64,000 nt of DNA from contig JAJNNQ010000126.1 of the NCBI GenBank assembly GCA_027886175.1, forward strand, positions 248,001 to 312,000. Reading direction: 5' to 3'. The notes under the pieces are model-generated. The model saw only the letters and a program-made list of their open reading frames with translations, made no database searches and was not told where the DNA came from. The translations under genes and the position numbers were made by a program. This document shows positions 50,796 to 60,198 of the stretch, in pieces (position 1 is the stretch's first letter; every line of letters begins with the position of its first letter). This stretch comes from Phylloscopus collybita (Eukaryota; Chordata; Aves; Passeriformes; Phylloscopidae).

Positions 50796-51265
50796 TTCTC
50801 AACCCTTTTGAAGTGCCGGCTCACAAGTTAGTGACGGTCCATTTGAACAAAGCGACGGTGAGCGCTGCTCTCACATGCGACCCATCCCACCCCCTCCCCT
50901 CCCCTGGTGCTTCCCACCGCACCTGGCAGCGCTTCCCCCGGGGATGGGACGCGGCTCCGCTGCTCCGAGCGCGGGCGGGACGCGGCGATGCGCGGAACAC
51001 GCGCGCCCCTGCCCCGCTCGGCACAATCACGCCTTTCCACTCAAAACGGGGAGGGATATCAACAACTCCTGCCGACACGCTCACGGAACCGGGACCGCCA
51101 GCGGCTCACAGCCCTGCCTGACCCTCCTCTCCCCGCTCCCGACTGACCCAGGAGCTCTCCGGGGGAACTGCGCTGCTCCTCCCGATCAGAGGAGCGGCAG
51201 CAACTCCGCCGCCCGAGCGCGCACGTCCAGCCCCATCCCATCCCATCCCCTTCCCCGCCGCTCAC

Positions 51266-51460
51266 CTCCGGGCTCCGCGTCCCTTCGGCGAGGAGGTGTC
51301 GAGAGGAGGAGGGTGACAGGGGAGGAGGAGGAGGGTGGCGGCTCCCGTGACCCCGCAAAACTCCAGCCCCCCTGCCCGCCCGCCCGCCGGCCGCGCTGCC
51401 AGCCCGCGGAGCGCTCCGGCCGCGCTTTGTACCCGGCGGCGGCCGCACTGCGGCTGCGCG
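51266..51460 (-). other. Candidate first exon of a leftward gene
   Basis: On the minus strand the sequence ...CCCGGAG is followed by GTGAGCGG, a strong match to the vertebrate 5' splice donor, with the exon ending at 51266 and the intron GT at 51265-51264. The upstream side is CpG-rich without a convincing coding frame, so it would be 5' untranslated sequence. The transcription start is not visible, and the upper boundary given is only the edge of the minisatellite. No coding exon of this gene is recognised to the left, which would imply a first intron of up to 50 kb. Confidence 0.3.
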
Positions 51461-52012
51461 CTGCCCAAAACCGGCCCCGGGGCACCCCCCCTCCGCCCCA
51501 GCCCCGCTGCCCAAAACCGGCCCCGGGGCACCCTCCCTCCGCCCCAGGGCATCCTCCCTCCGCCGCTGCCCAAAACCGGCCCCGGGGCACCCCCCCTCCG
51601 CCCCGGCCCCGCTGCCCAAAACCGGCCCCGGGGCACCCCCCCTCCGCCCCAGGGCATCCTCCCTCCGCCGCTGCCCAAAACCGGCCCCGGGGCACCCCCC
51701 CTCCGCCCCAGGGCATCCTCCCTCCGCCCCAGCCCCGCTGCCCAAAACCGGCCCCGGGGCACCCCCACTCCGCCCCAGGGCATCCTCCCTCCGCCGCTGC
51801 CCAAAACCGGCCCCGCTGCCCAAAACCGGCCCCGGGGCACTCCCCCTCCGCCCCAGGGCATCCTCCCTCCGCCGCTGCCCAAAACCGGCCCCGGGGCACC
51901 CCCCCTCCGCCCCGGCCCCGCTGCCCAAAACCGGCCCCGGGGCACCCCCCCTCCGCCCCGGCCCCGCTGCCCAAAACCGGCCCCGGGGCACTCTCCCTCT
52001 GCCGCTGCCCCG
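51461..52012 (-). repeat. GC-box minisatellite inside the CpG island
   Basis: Eleven units begin with CTGCCCAAAACCGGCCCCG at 51461, 51507, 51566, 51612, 51671, 51738, 51797, 51816, 51875, 51921 and 51967. Unit lengths are 46, 59, 46, 59, 67, 59, 19, 59, 46 and 46 bp plus a final partial unit. The longer units gain a second copy of a GGGCATCCTCCCTCCGCC-type subunit, so the array is hierarchical. Almost every unit carries CTCCGCCCC, the complement of the Sp1/KLF GC box GGGGCGGAG. On the minus strand each unit has several G-runs, including runs of seven, that could form G-quadruplexes. Unit lengths are not multiples of three and no single frame is favoured, so it is not a protein repeat. Confidence 0.9.
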
Positions 52013-52139
52013 CTGCCCTCCCGGGGCCGGGCAGCGCCGGGCCCGGCTCGGTGCGGTGCGCCCGGGCAGCCCCGGCGGGCCGGAGTGCGAGCCCCGGCGG
52101 CAGAGGCAGCAGAGAGGAGTTTTCTTGCTTCCCCCCCCC

Positions 52140-52209
52140 CGCCCCGACCCCGTTTTTAGGGAGCGCGGCTCGGCGGGATGCGGCAGCTCCTTTGGCAGGG
52201 AGAGTTGGG
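52140..52209 (+). other. Candidate divergent first exon
   Basis: On the plus strand, GAGTTGGG|GTGAGCGTC gives a good splice donor with GT at 52210-52211. An ATG at 52178 opens a short frame (MRQLLWQGEL) into the donor, but no downstream exon is recognised, so coding potential is unsupported. A divergent noncoding transcript from the same island would look the same. Confidence 0.2.
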
Positions 52210-52235
52210 GTGAGCGTCGGGGCTGCACCTGGGAT

Positions 52236-52273
52236 TTCCTAGGGGAAATTCCTAGGGGAAATTCCTAGGGAAA
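52236..52273 (+). repeat. 13-bp tandem repeat TTCCTAGGGGAAA
   Basis: Three tandem units lie at 52236-52248, 52249-52261 and 52262-52273 (the last one base shorter) at the right edge of the island. Each unit is nearly palindromic and resembles STAT/BCL6-type sites. Binding is speculative. Confidence 0.8.
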
Positions 52274-52290
52274 TCTGCCGAGGGCGAAGG

Positions 52291-53198
52291 CAAGGGGAGT
52301 CCGCGGTGTGTGCGGGTTGGAGGGGCTGGCTCGGAGCCCAAGAAAGCTCTGCTGGTATCGGCCCCAGCAGGTCCGATAAATGGGGTCAGGTGCAGGACCT
52401 GTGCAGGGCTCGGTGCCAAGGGACTGGGATTCCCCAGGGGAGGCTCTCAGGCTTTTCTCCTGCTGGAGCCTCGGCAGAACGCGCCCTCGGGCTGCTCTGG
52501 GCTGGACGGGGTCCTCGACAGGGCTTTCAAAGAACAAAGTGGGCATCACCTCCCTCTGCGTTGTTTTGTGACTCTCGGCTTAGAAACAGAGTTTTTAGAC
52601 TCGTGCCCTGATATTTACCGGCCAGAACAGGCCGCATCTAAAGCCTTTTCAGCTGTGAAAGAAAACAGTACTCCCTGTTTCTGTGTGCCTTGGATTTTTT
52701 CGCCTAGGGGTTTGAATATTCGGAATGGATTGATGGGTGGTTTCTTTCACTCCTCCCACTCTTATCTCAAGCGCTATCTCCGTTGCCCCAGGGCTCCAGT
52801 GTCTCCAGGTGCAAATGATTCAGAAGTTTGGTGATGATGCCAGGAAGGGTTTCACAGGACAGTCCCTCCCAAATACAGATCAGAATCCACAGGCCAGGAG
52901 TAAGCAAGATGCAGGAGACTCGGCAAAGTCAGGAGTGTACAGAAAACAATGCCTGGTTTTCTTTTCCAGCTCTGGATATAGGACCCGGCAAGGTGATTTT
53001 TGTGAGTAACTTCATAGAGCAAAAAGGACACTGCTGTGGTGCCTCACTCCTTGCTTTTTCTGATTTTATGTGTAGTGTGCTATCAAATGCTGGCATCTTC
53101 TGATCCCTTCTCATTTCCTTCTTTCTGTGTCGTTCCTCTGCTTTTCTTCTGCCTTTCCCTGGTTAATTCTTCCGAAACTCTGCATATTTCCAGATTTC
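52291..53198. other. Island shoulder without recognisable gene
   Basis: GC content declines through this stretch, with scattered CpG to about 52560. Open frames here (up to 174 codons on plus at 52310-52834) look like by-products of GC richness. I see no defensible exon. Confidence 0.55.
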
Positions 53199-53225
53199 TT
53201 TTTTTTTTTTTTTTTTTTTTTTCAG
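53199..53225 (+). repeat. T24 run ending in CAG (acceptor-like)
   Basis: Twenty-four T followed by CAG form what would be an ideal plus-strand splice acceptor with AG at 53224-53225. The following sequence stays open in one frame (DTIPEVHEWRPPEFL...) for 28 codons, then stops, and no good donor follows. It may be a cryptic acceptor or simple repeat. Confidence 0.4.
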
Positions 53226-53329
53226 ACACGATACCTGAAGTTCATGAATGGAGACCACCAGAGTTTCTCTCAATGAATATTGATTCCAGAGTAGACCAAG
53301 AAGGATATTAAGGAAATTTGAAAATCTCT

Positions 53330-53493
53330 GTGGTTTTTTGTTTTGGTTTGTGTTTGTTGGTTTGGTTGTTTTTTGTTTGGTTTTTTTTAGGTGTTTTTGG
53401 GGGGTGGGGAGGGGAGGTTTGGTGTTGTTTTTTTGGTTGTTGTTTTTTTGTTTGTTTTGGGTGGGGTTTTTTTTGTTTGGTTGTTTTTTTTCC
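53330..53493 (+). repeat. T/G-only low-complexity tract
   Basis: About 160 bp of almost pure T and G on the plus strand, with G-runs (GGGGGGTGGGGAGGGG near 53398). Composition mirrors the A/C tracts left of the island. Confidence 0.9.
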
Positions 53494-55254
53494 CTATGGG
53501 CCACATTCAAGTAATGGTAGACAAAAAATGTTAGGATTTTCTCGTTCTATAAAAAGCTAATAGGCTCAGTGACATTTCCATCTACATCATTTCCAGTATT
53601 TCTTCTGAAATCTCTGAAGCCATTAAAACATTTTAGAGATTAAATCGTATCAAGTATTTTTCTAAGTAAAGCTGCCATGACGTTGATGTAAACCACCTCT
53701 CAAACCACGGAGCTTTTATTTTTAAAACAAATGCATTTTTTGTACGTTTTAATTCAAACCCGCTTATTTTTGGAAGTATTGGCAATCCAAATTTGCAGCT
53801 CTTTAAGATGCTAATAGTTACTAATCCTGACTTCCAACTTCCCATCCAGAGGCTATTTTTTTTTTTTTTTTAATGACTGAATTCCCAACTCTAAAAAAAA
53901 AAAAGGGGGTGCTGATGACAGAAGTAATCAAGATAACAGCGAGCACCGCTTAGCATTTTTTATATTAGCAGGCAAAAAGAAAGTGTATTCAGAGTAGCAA
54001 ACCACTCCTTACCATCAGCTCATTCATCCGAAGAGTTGGGTCAGGACCAGGTTGTACCAGAAGCTGTACAAACAGAGTGAAAGCACTCAGACCACGGCAG
54101 TGCACAGAGCAAGCAGATAGGACTCTTTCCCACTTCTCCCACTTAATCCTTTCTTTCAAGAGCTGCCAGCCCTTGTCAGTTGAAACGAGTGAAATTAAAT
54201 AAAGAAGTCAATTGTTGAATTACTGACGTAAGGATGGCAGGAGTCTTTCAGCGCGGCCGTGCAGTGGATGGATGGGGCTTTTTCCTTTGATGGTGCAATT
54301 AAAACCAGTAGGTTCTTGGTTCACCCTTCAGCTCCTTGGGGCTTGTCTGGCCCTGTAGAGGTCTTGCAGAGTGCACTACCTGGGAGCCAGGGCTCTGCCA
54401 GGTGGGACAGAGGGAGGAGGGCCGGTAAGCACCGGTAAGCACCCGCCAATCTGCTCTGTCTGCCCTGCCCATCCCTTTAGGGAAGGCTGGGATAGGGGAC
54501 ACAGACCCCACCCTGTCGAGCATCAAAGAGGGAAACTTGTCTCTGGTCTAAATTAAGCCAGCCAAAGCCTCCAGGAGAAAGGGAGATGAAGATGTGAGTG
54601 TGCTGTTGCTCTTTCACAGGTGTGAGGCGTGGGGAGCGGGTTCCTCCCTCCCAGCTGGCTTTGTCACCCTCGGAGATGCCTCTGCAGCTCCAACCCGGGG
54701 CTGTGGGAGTGTTTGCCTTGCTCAGCCTGAGCACCAGCAGGTGACACTGAGCTGGGAGCAGGTGCTTTTTCTGGGCTCTTCTACCTCCATGGGGTGGTTT
54801 TTTGTTTGGAGTCTGCTCTGCCAGGTAGGAAATCCAGACTATTACAGATTTAGAGAAAAAGCCCCTACCACCCCCAAAAGCCCAAACCCACCTGTTTCCT
54901 TCAGAAAGCCAGGTGCCCCATGTCTGTGAGTAGGGAGTTTTAAGTGGCATGTCTGGAAGTAAGTAAAAGCAATACTTTGAAGAGAAAGAACTCTTCACAT
55001 GGTATTTTTTTCCATGATCTAGTCCAGATAAATATTGTGGTATGCTTTGACAGACATTTCAGGTTGCTCACAATACAGATAAAGCCTATGCACATACAGG
55101 GTTTTGTGTTAAAAACAAGAAGGACTTGAGAGAAATCATCCTGCCCTTCTGCAGTGGGTTGAGCAGAGGCCCAGGCAGAGTGAGCTTTCAGGGACTTTCG
55201 GGCCCCATCCTTCTGGATTGAAACCTGCTGTGTTGGACATCCCACACAGCTCAC
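53494..55254. other. Gene-free stretch
   Basis: No recognisable gene. It contains a T-run near 53852, an A-run near 53894 and a 10-bp tandem CCGGTAAGCA pair near 54422-54442. The 173-codon minus-strand frame at 54477-54998 has no known domain. Confidence 0.6.
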
Positions 55255-55973
55255 TGTCTTGGGTTATGGAACCAAAAATGTGTATTCTATTTCATTTGCT
55301 GAAAGCAGTTGGAGAGATGTTTTTTTCTTTATCTCTTATAACTCTAAAAGGAGGTGGGGTGGGTGCCTTCTGATAATGGGCCAGCTGTTCAAACCAGGTG
55401 GGGCAGTGTTTCTTATCTCTTTCACCACCTGTCCTCCCTCCAGGGGGATATCTCCTGCTAATGGGCCATTAAGGCTCACTAAGGACTGAACACATTCCAT
55501 CATCTCATTGTGAGATGCTCCACCCAGTGGGGGGAGCCAACCATTCCTACCTGGATAAAACTGGACACAGGACACAGAAACACCAGGGATCTGGTTCCAC
55601 TGGATCTTTGGAGGAAGACTGAACCCTTCTCACCACCACTGGACCCTTTTCTACAGGATCATCTCTGCTCCAACAGAACCACATCTGCCACTCCAGGAGG
55701 ATTTACTTTGGGACTGCTTCCAACACCCTGACCAACAGGGTGTCAGCTTGTAGCTCTGACTCTGTCAGGGTTTCTAGGATTGATTGATTGTTTGCTTGTT
55801 TGTTTGTTTGCTTTACCACTACATTTGTTAATATTCCTAGTAAAGAACTGTTATTCCCAAATCTTTGCCTGAAAGCCCTTAATTGCAAAATTATAATTTG
55901 GAGGGGGTGAGGGGTTTACATTCTCCACTCCAAGGAGATACCTGGCAGATACCTGTCTTTCCAAACCAAGCCA
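55255..55973 (+). mobile_element. Solo LTR, copy B (same family as 12606)
   Basis: This 719-bp copy starts TGTCTTGG and ends CCAAGCCA, with one change from the terminal consensus. It is flanked by the 5-bp duplication CTCAC (55250-55254 and 55974-55978). The AGTAAA signal is at 55839-55844. Landmarks such as the GGCCAGCTGTTCAAACCAGG word and the GGATAAAACTG promoter-like word are shared with copies A and C. No internal retroviral sequence is attached, so it is a solo LTR. Confidence 0.9.
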
Positions 55974-58900
55974 CTCACTCAGGAGCCCTTGGGTCAGTCA
56001 CATCAGGATCCTCTGTGCTGTGGCTGCACCTGAGTGCAGGTGATGGATCTGCAGGTTAAATTTAGAGGCAGGTTGCATCAACCCTGTTCCCAGCTGTGGC
56101 CCCTGGCCTTTCAGAAAGTGTGGAAAGGAGGGGGGAGATCAGACATTCCCTCTACTGCTGTATTTGGCGGCAATCTTCTGTTTTGCTGCCACTGTGGTGG
56201 AGCACGAGGGGCCACAGTTATCTTAGATGAGTTGCCTTAGGTCTTCCTCAAACTGCAGTGTACATCTGTGACTCCACAGCAGGCAGCTCCTCAGCACCCT
56301 AACTCATAAGATGCATAATTTCCCTTCTCCCGCATTTCTCCAACCTCAGAAAACAGGATGCTGTCAGTCCCACAAGGCTCACAGCCCCCTGAGCCATGGC
56401 AACTTTGCCTGATTTGTAAGGGTGGGGGAAAGAGCCCTGACATATTAAAAAAAAAAAAAATCCCATGATTTTTTTTAAAGAATAATCATTCTGATACTGC
56501 CAAACGAAACAAAAAGTTGAAATGTTCTTTCCACAGGAAATGGCAATGTTTTCTCATGCCTTATTTTGTCCATTCTAGAAACACCACTTACCTGAAAAAA
56601 ACCACATATTTATTTTTTATCCAAAAGCAAGATTTGGCATTGGTGTTCAAGCACCCCACCTAAGCATGACCAGAACAGAGTGACCCTCCCACCTTTGCCC
56701 CCCAGTTCCTCCCTGCCTTTATGGGATGTCAAACAGAGAGGGGCTAAGCAGAGCAGGGCTGTGCAGCTGGAGTATCCCCCATCAGAGGCCTCTGGTGCAC
56801 TTCTGCCTCTGAAGGACACTTGGATGTGCTGATTATTGCCAAGCAGCTGCCAATGCCAAAGCTGGATAGCAGCCTAAGGAATTCAGTAAAATCCTATGTA
56901 AAAAATACTGAAGGTTTGCTGTAATGAATATTCTGCACACCACAGTGAAAAGCAGGGGTAATGCACACACCATTGCACTGGTGTGAATGACCCCCCACAC
57001 AGTGGGCATGGCAGCTAAGAGGCAGAGTAATCCTCTCCACTGCAGGCCTGTAAAAGCCCATCTTTTTCTCTCTTGCTCATCTGCTGTCCTGCCTTGCTTT
57101 TGGGGTTCAGTGGATGCCCGTCCTGTCTCTCTTTTCTCAGCATGGAACACCACTGGCAATTCACACTGCATGGCTGGTTTCTGCAGAGCCCCATCTGCAA
57201 GGGAGGGGTGTTACACAAACACAAAAGAAGGCAGGGCATATTTTCCACCCTGGTTCAGGGCCCACATCAGAGGCAGAAGGGAAAAAAACACGGTGAGCCT
57301 TCCCGGAGAGTCCAGGGTAAAATGAAAGAATGCAGCAGTGCACCTGATTTTCCATCATCAGAGTTTTCAGTGCTGGAGGGTATGTGTTGCTGTTTGCCAC
57401 ACATTGCCTTGGATCTCACCATTAGCTCTATGGGTATTTGAGTGTTCTTGATTTGTGCATGAATGCACAAGAATGCAACTCCAGAAATCATTTACTGGAT
57501 GAAATGCAGCACTTGCCTTTCCCCTTATCTTTGGAGAAGCAGTGTCAAAATGTGCTCGCCAAGGTTTGAGCAATTCTAATACAACAGAGGAAAAAGCTGC
57601 CACCTAACTATTGTCCCTTAAATATTTTAAAAATTCTTGATTCCCCAGAGGTCACAGACCTTTATTTTTGAGCAGGACAAGGAGGCCACTGCAGTTTAAT
57701 GTAGCTGTATCATCAGTATAATGAGGTTGTACAACCAAGCTCCATCTCTGCAAAAGGCCTTACTTGGACTTGATGCCTGTCATGATTAATCTGTGAGATT
57801 AATAGAATAATTTCCTTAATGGATATGTGCATACAGCAACTGGGGTTTTGAGCTGCATTGGAGAATCATGCTGGAACCTAAAATTATCACCAAAGGTCTA
57901 TTTGGATGCCTGTGCTGGGAGAGATGAGCACATCTGCTTGACAGCTCATGAGAGACAGAGTTGGCCTCAATGAGGTTGGATATTCACAGGATACCTGTCT
58001 TACATTCCAGGGCAGGGAGAAATATTTTTACAGCACCCCAGAAGAAAACTTGAGACCTATAGTAAAAGGGAAAGCAACAACTGTAGGAAGAAAGCAGGAC
58101 AGAAAAACCATTGGCAATTTCTTGCTGGAAGAAGAAATTTATAAAATCAACTCCCAAGGTTAGACTCATTTGATGCATCCTAAAGTGGTGCATGTTCATG
58201 CCAAGGAATGGCAGAATGAGGAAACTAATGACCCCAGCATTTGTTTCCCTCATGCATGGGTCACTGGAGGAGTTTCTTCTTCATTGTGGAGATAGGTAAG
58301 ATACAGGTAAGTCCTATTTTCTTCTGGTTAGACAAATTTGTTGACTTTGTACAAATGATTATTTGATTTCATCAAATTCGTTAGACAACTGTCCTCTTAG
58401 AATGGGGTTTCTCAACCTTCATTCTAGTTTCAAATTCAAATTAAGAGGATTTTAACTTAGAAGCATGGTGTCTTTTTTGGTAAGAAATATGATTAGGATA
58501 TTGAGGGCCTTAATTGTAAAAAAAATGCAAGAAAAAACTTGATGTACTTGGGCGTTTTGTTGAGGAGGATGGTGGACCCATCTTCTGTTATTCTCACCTG
58601 CTGTCTGACTTAATAAGGACCCATCTGATGGCCATTTAATGACAATTCTCAACACTAAAGGTCTCATCTTGACTGGAGATCAAGTTGAAGAAGACAACAG
58701 GCCTTTTGTTCCTGTTTGGAAGATACCAGTGTGAAGCTGCTTTGCAGAGGCTGGGGACAGTTTATCTGTTCTTCAAATGCACGCTGTGCTGATTAATCTG
58801 TGCTTTATAGCACTGGCTGTGGGTGTAGAGCCTCTCTCATAACTCCCAAAGATTTTTCATCCTGAGGCAGAGGTGCAGCATGCCTGGTGTTGTTATTATT

Positions 58901-59421
58901 TGTGTTTCAATGGACTCATGACTAGCAGTGTAAGCCTTCAGCCTTCAGATGTACCTACTGCCAGCACAATCTGGTACAGACAGTAAGTACAGATTCATCC
59001 ACTGAATTAAACCATTGCTTTATTTTGGCAGCCAGATGTTTCCTCTGGGACCTGGCTGTTGTTGCATGGACACAGGTATCCTCTCGCTGTCTCAGACCAC
59101 CCTGGAGCACATGAAGAGTCCCAGCTTCAAATACACGGTGTGCAGTTCTCTCTGGATGCAGGAAATGCACTTTGGTACTTTTATTGATGCAGAGCACTGC
59201 TAAGGAGTCAAAAAAATAAGTTAATCCTCAAATGACACATTGAGTTGGGACAGCTTTCTGCCCTCCTTCCAGCAGTGGCACTGAGCAGCCCCATCAGTGT
59301 CCTGTGCTGGTGTGTCCCAGCTCTGCTGCACGGTCCCTGCAGTGTGCTCCTGCAGCTGTGCCTGTGGAGCTGTGAGCCTCTCCACCACTTCTGTGGACAC
59401 TCCCTTCTACCCTGAGCTACC
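55974..59421. other. Gene-free stretch with two donor-like words
   Basis: An A-run lies near 56446. Around 58293-58312 two consecutive strong donor-like words (ATAG|GTAAGA and ACAG|GTAAGT) occur on the plus strand. A 71-codon frame at 57948-58163 (containing FYSTPEENLRPIVKG) lies upstream but is unrecognised and closes before the donors. No exon can be supported. Confidence 0.55.
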
Positions 59422-60198
59422 TGTCTTGGGTTGTGAAGCCAGGGGTGTGTATTCTATTTTCATTTGTTAAAAGCAGTTGGGGAGATGTTTTTCTTTATCT
59501 CTGGGAGGGAGGGGGGCAGATGCCTTCTGATAATGGGCCAGCTGTTCAAACCAGGTGGGGCAGTGTTTGTCATCTCTTTCACCGCCTGTCCTCCCTCCAG
59601 GGAGATATCTTCTGCTAATGGGTCATTAAGACACCCCTAAAAGCACACATCCCCAAAACAGACTATCCACATTCCATCATCCTATTGTGAGATGCTCCAC
59701 CCAGTGGGGGAGCCAACCATTCCTACCTGCATAAAACTGAGACACAGGAACACGAAGGCGTCCAGCTTAACCCAATTCCTGGAGGAAGACTGAACCCCTT
59801 CTCACCACCACTGGACCCCTTCTCACCATCACTGGACCCTTGTTCTACAGGATCATCTCTACGCCAACAGAACCACATCTGCCACTCCAGGAGGACTCAC
59901 TTTTGGACTGCTCCCAACACCCTGACCCACAGGGTGTCAGGTTGTAGCTCTGACTCTGTCAGGGTTTTCCAAAAATGTTGTTTGTTTGTTTGCTGGTTTG
60001 GTTGGGTGGTTTTGTTTTTCTACTACATTTGTATTGTTAACATTCCTAGTAAAGAACTGTTATTCCTATTCCCAAATCTTTGCCTGAAAGCCCTTGATTG
60101 CAAAATTATAATTTGGCAGGGGTGAGGGGTTTACATTCCCCATTCCAAGGGAAACTCCAGCTTTCCCTGGCAGGTACCTGTCTTTCCAAACCAAGACA
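59422..60198 (+). mobile_element. Solo LTR, copy C (same family as 12606)
   Basis: This 777-bp copy begins TGTCTTGG and ends CCAAGACA, flanked by the 5-bp duplication CTACC (59417-59421 and 60199-60203). AGTAAA lies at 60048-60053. It is longer than copies A and B partly because a stretch containing CCTTCTCACCA and CACTGGACCC is tandemly duplicated near 59797-59837. It has the same orientation as the other two, and no internal genes. Confidence 0.9.

Larger units (their letters stand above)
50820..52290. promoter_or_regulatory. CpG island, probable promoter, possibly bidirectional
   Basis: About 1.5 kb is strongly GC-rich and CpG-dense, in sharp contrast to both flanks. Such islands mark most housekeeping and developmental promoters in vertebrates. 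Many GC boxes (CCGCCCC) are present, mostly inside a minisatellite. There is no clear TATA box. Splice donors of good quality face outward on both strands (51265 on minus, 52210 on plus). All the very long open frames through this island (up to 455 codons on plus and 389 on minus) are proline/glycine/arginine low-complexity readings of GC-rich repeat DNA. They are shadows, not proteins. No gene identity can be assigned. Confidence 0.85.

Noticed and set aside
50875..52242. Very long open frames (455 codons on plus, 389 and 262 on minus) through the CpG island
   Set aside because: They overlap on both strands and consist of proline/glycine/arginine repeats read from the GC-rich minisatellite. 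Unit lengths are not multiples of three, and stop codons are simply rare at this composition.
58260..58320. Two consecutive GTAAG donors as the end of a plus-strand exon
   Set aside because: No upstream acceptor with an open frame reaching either donor could be found.
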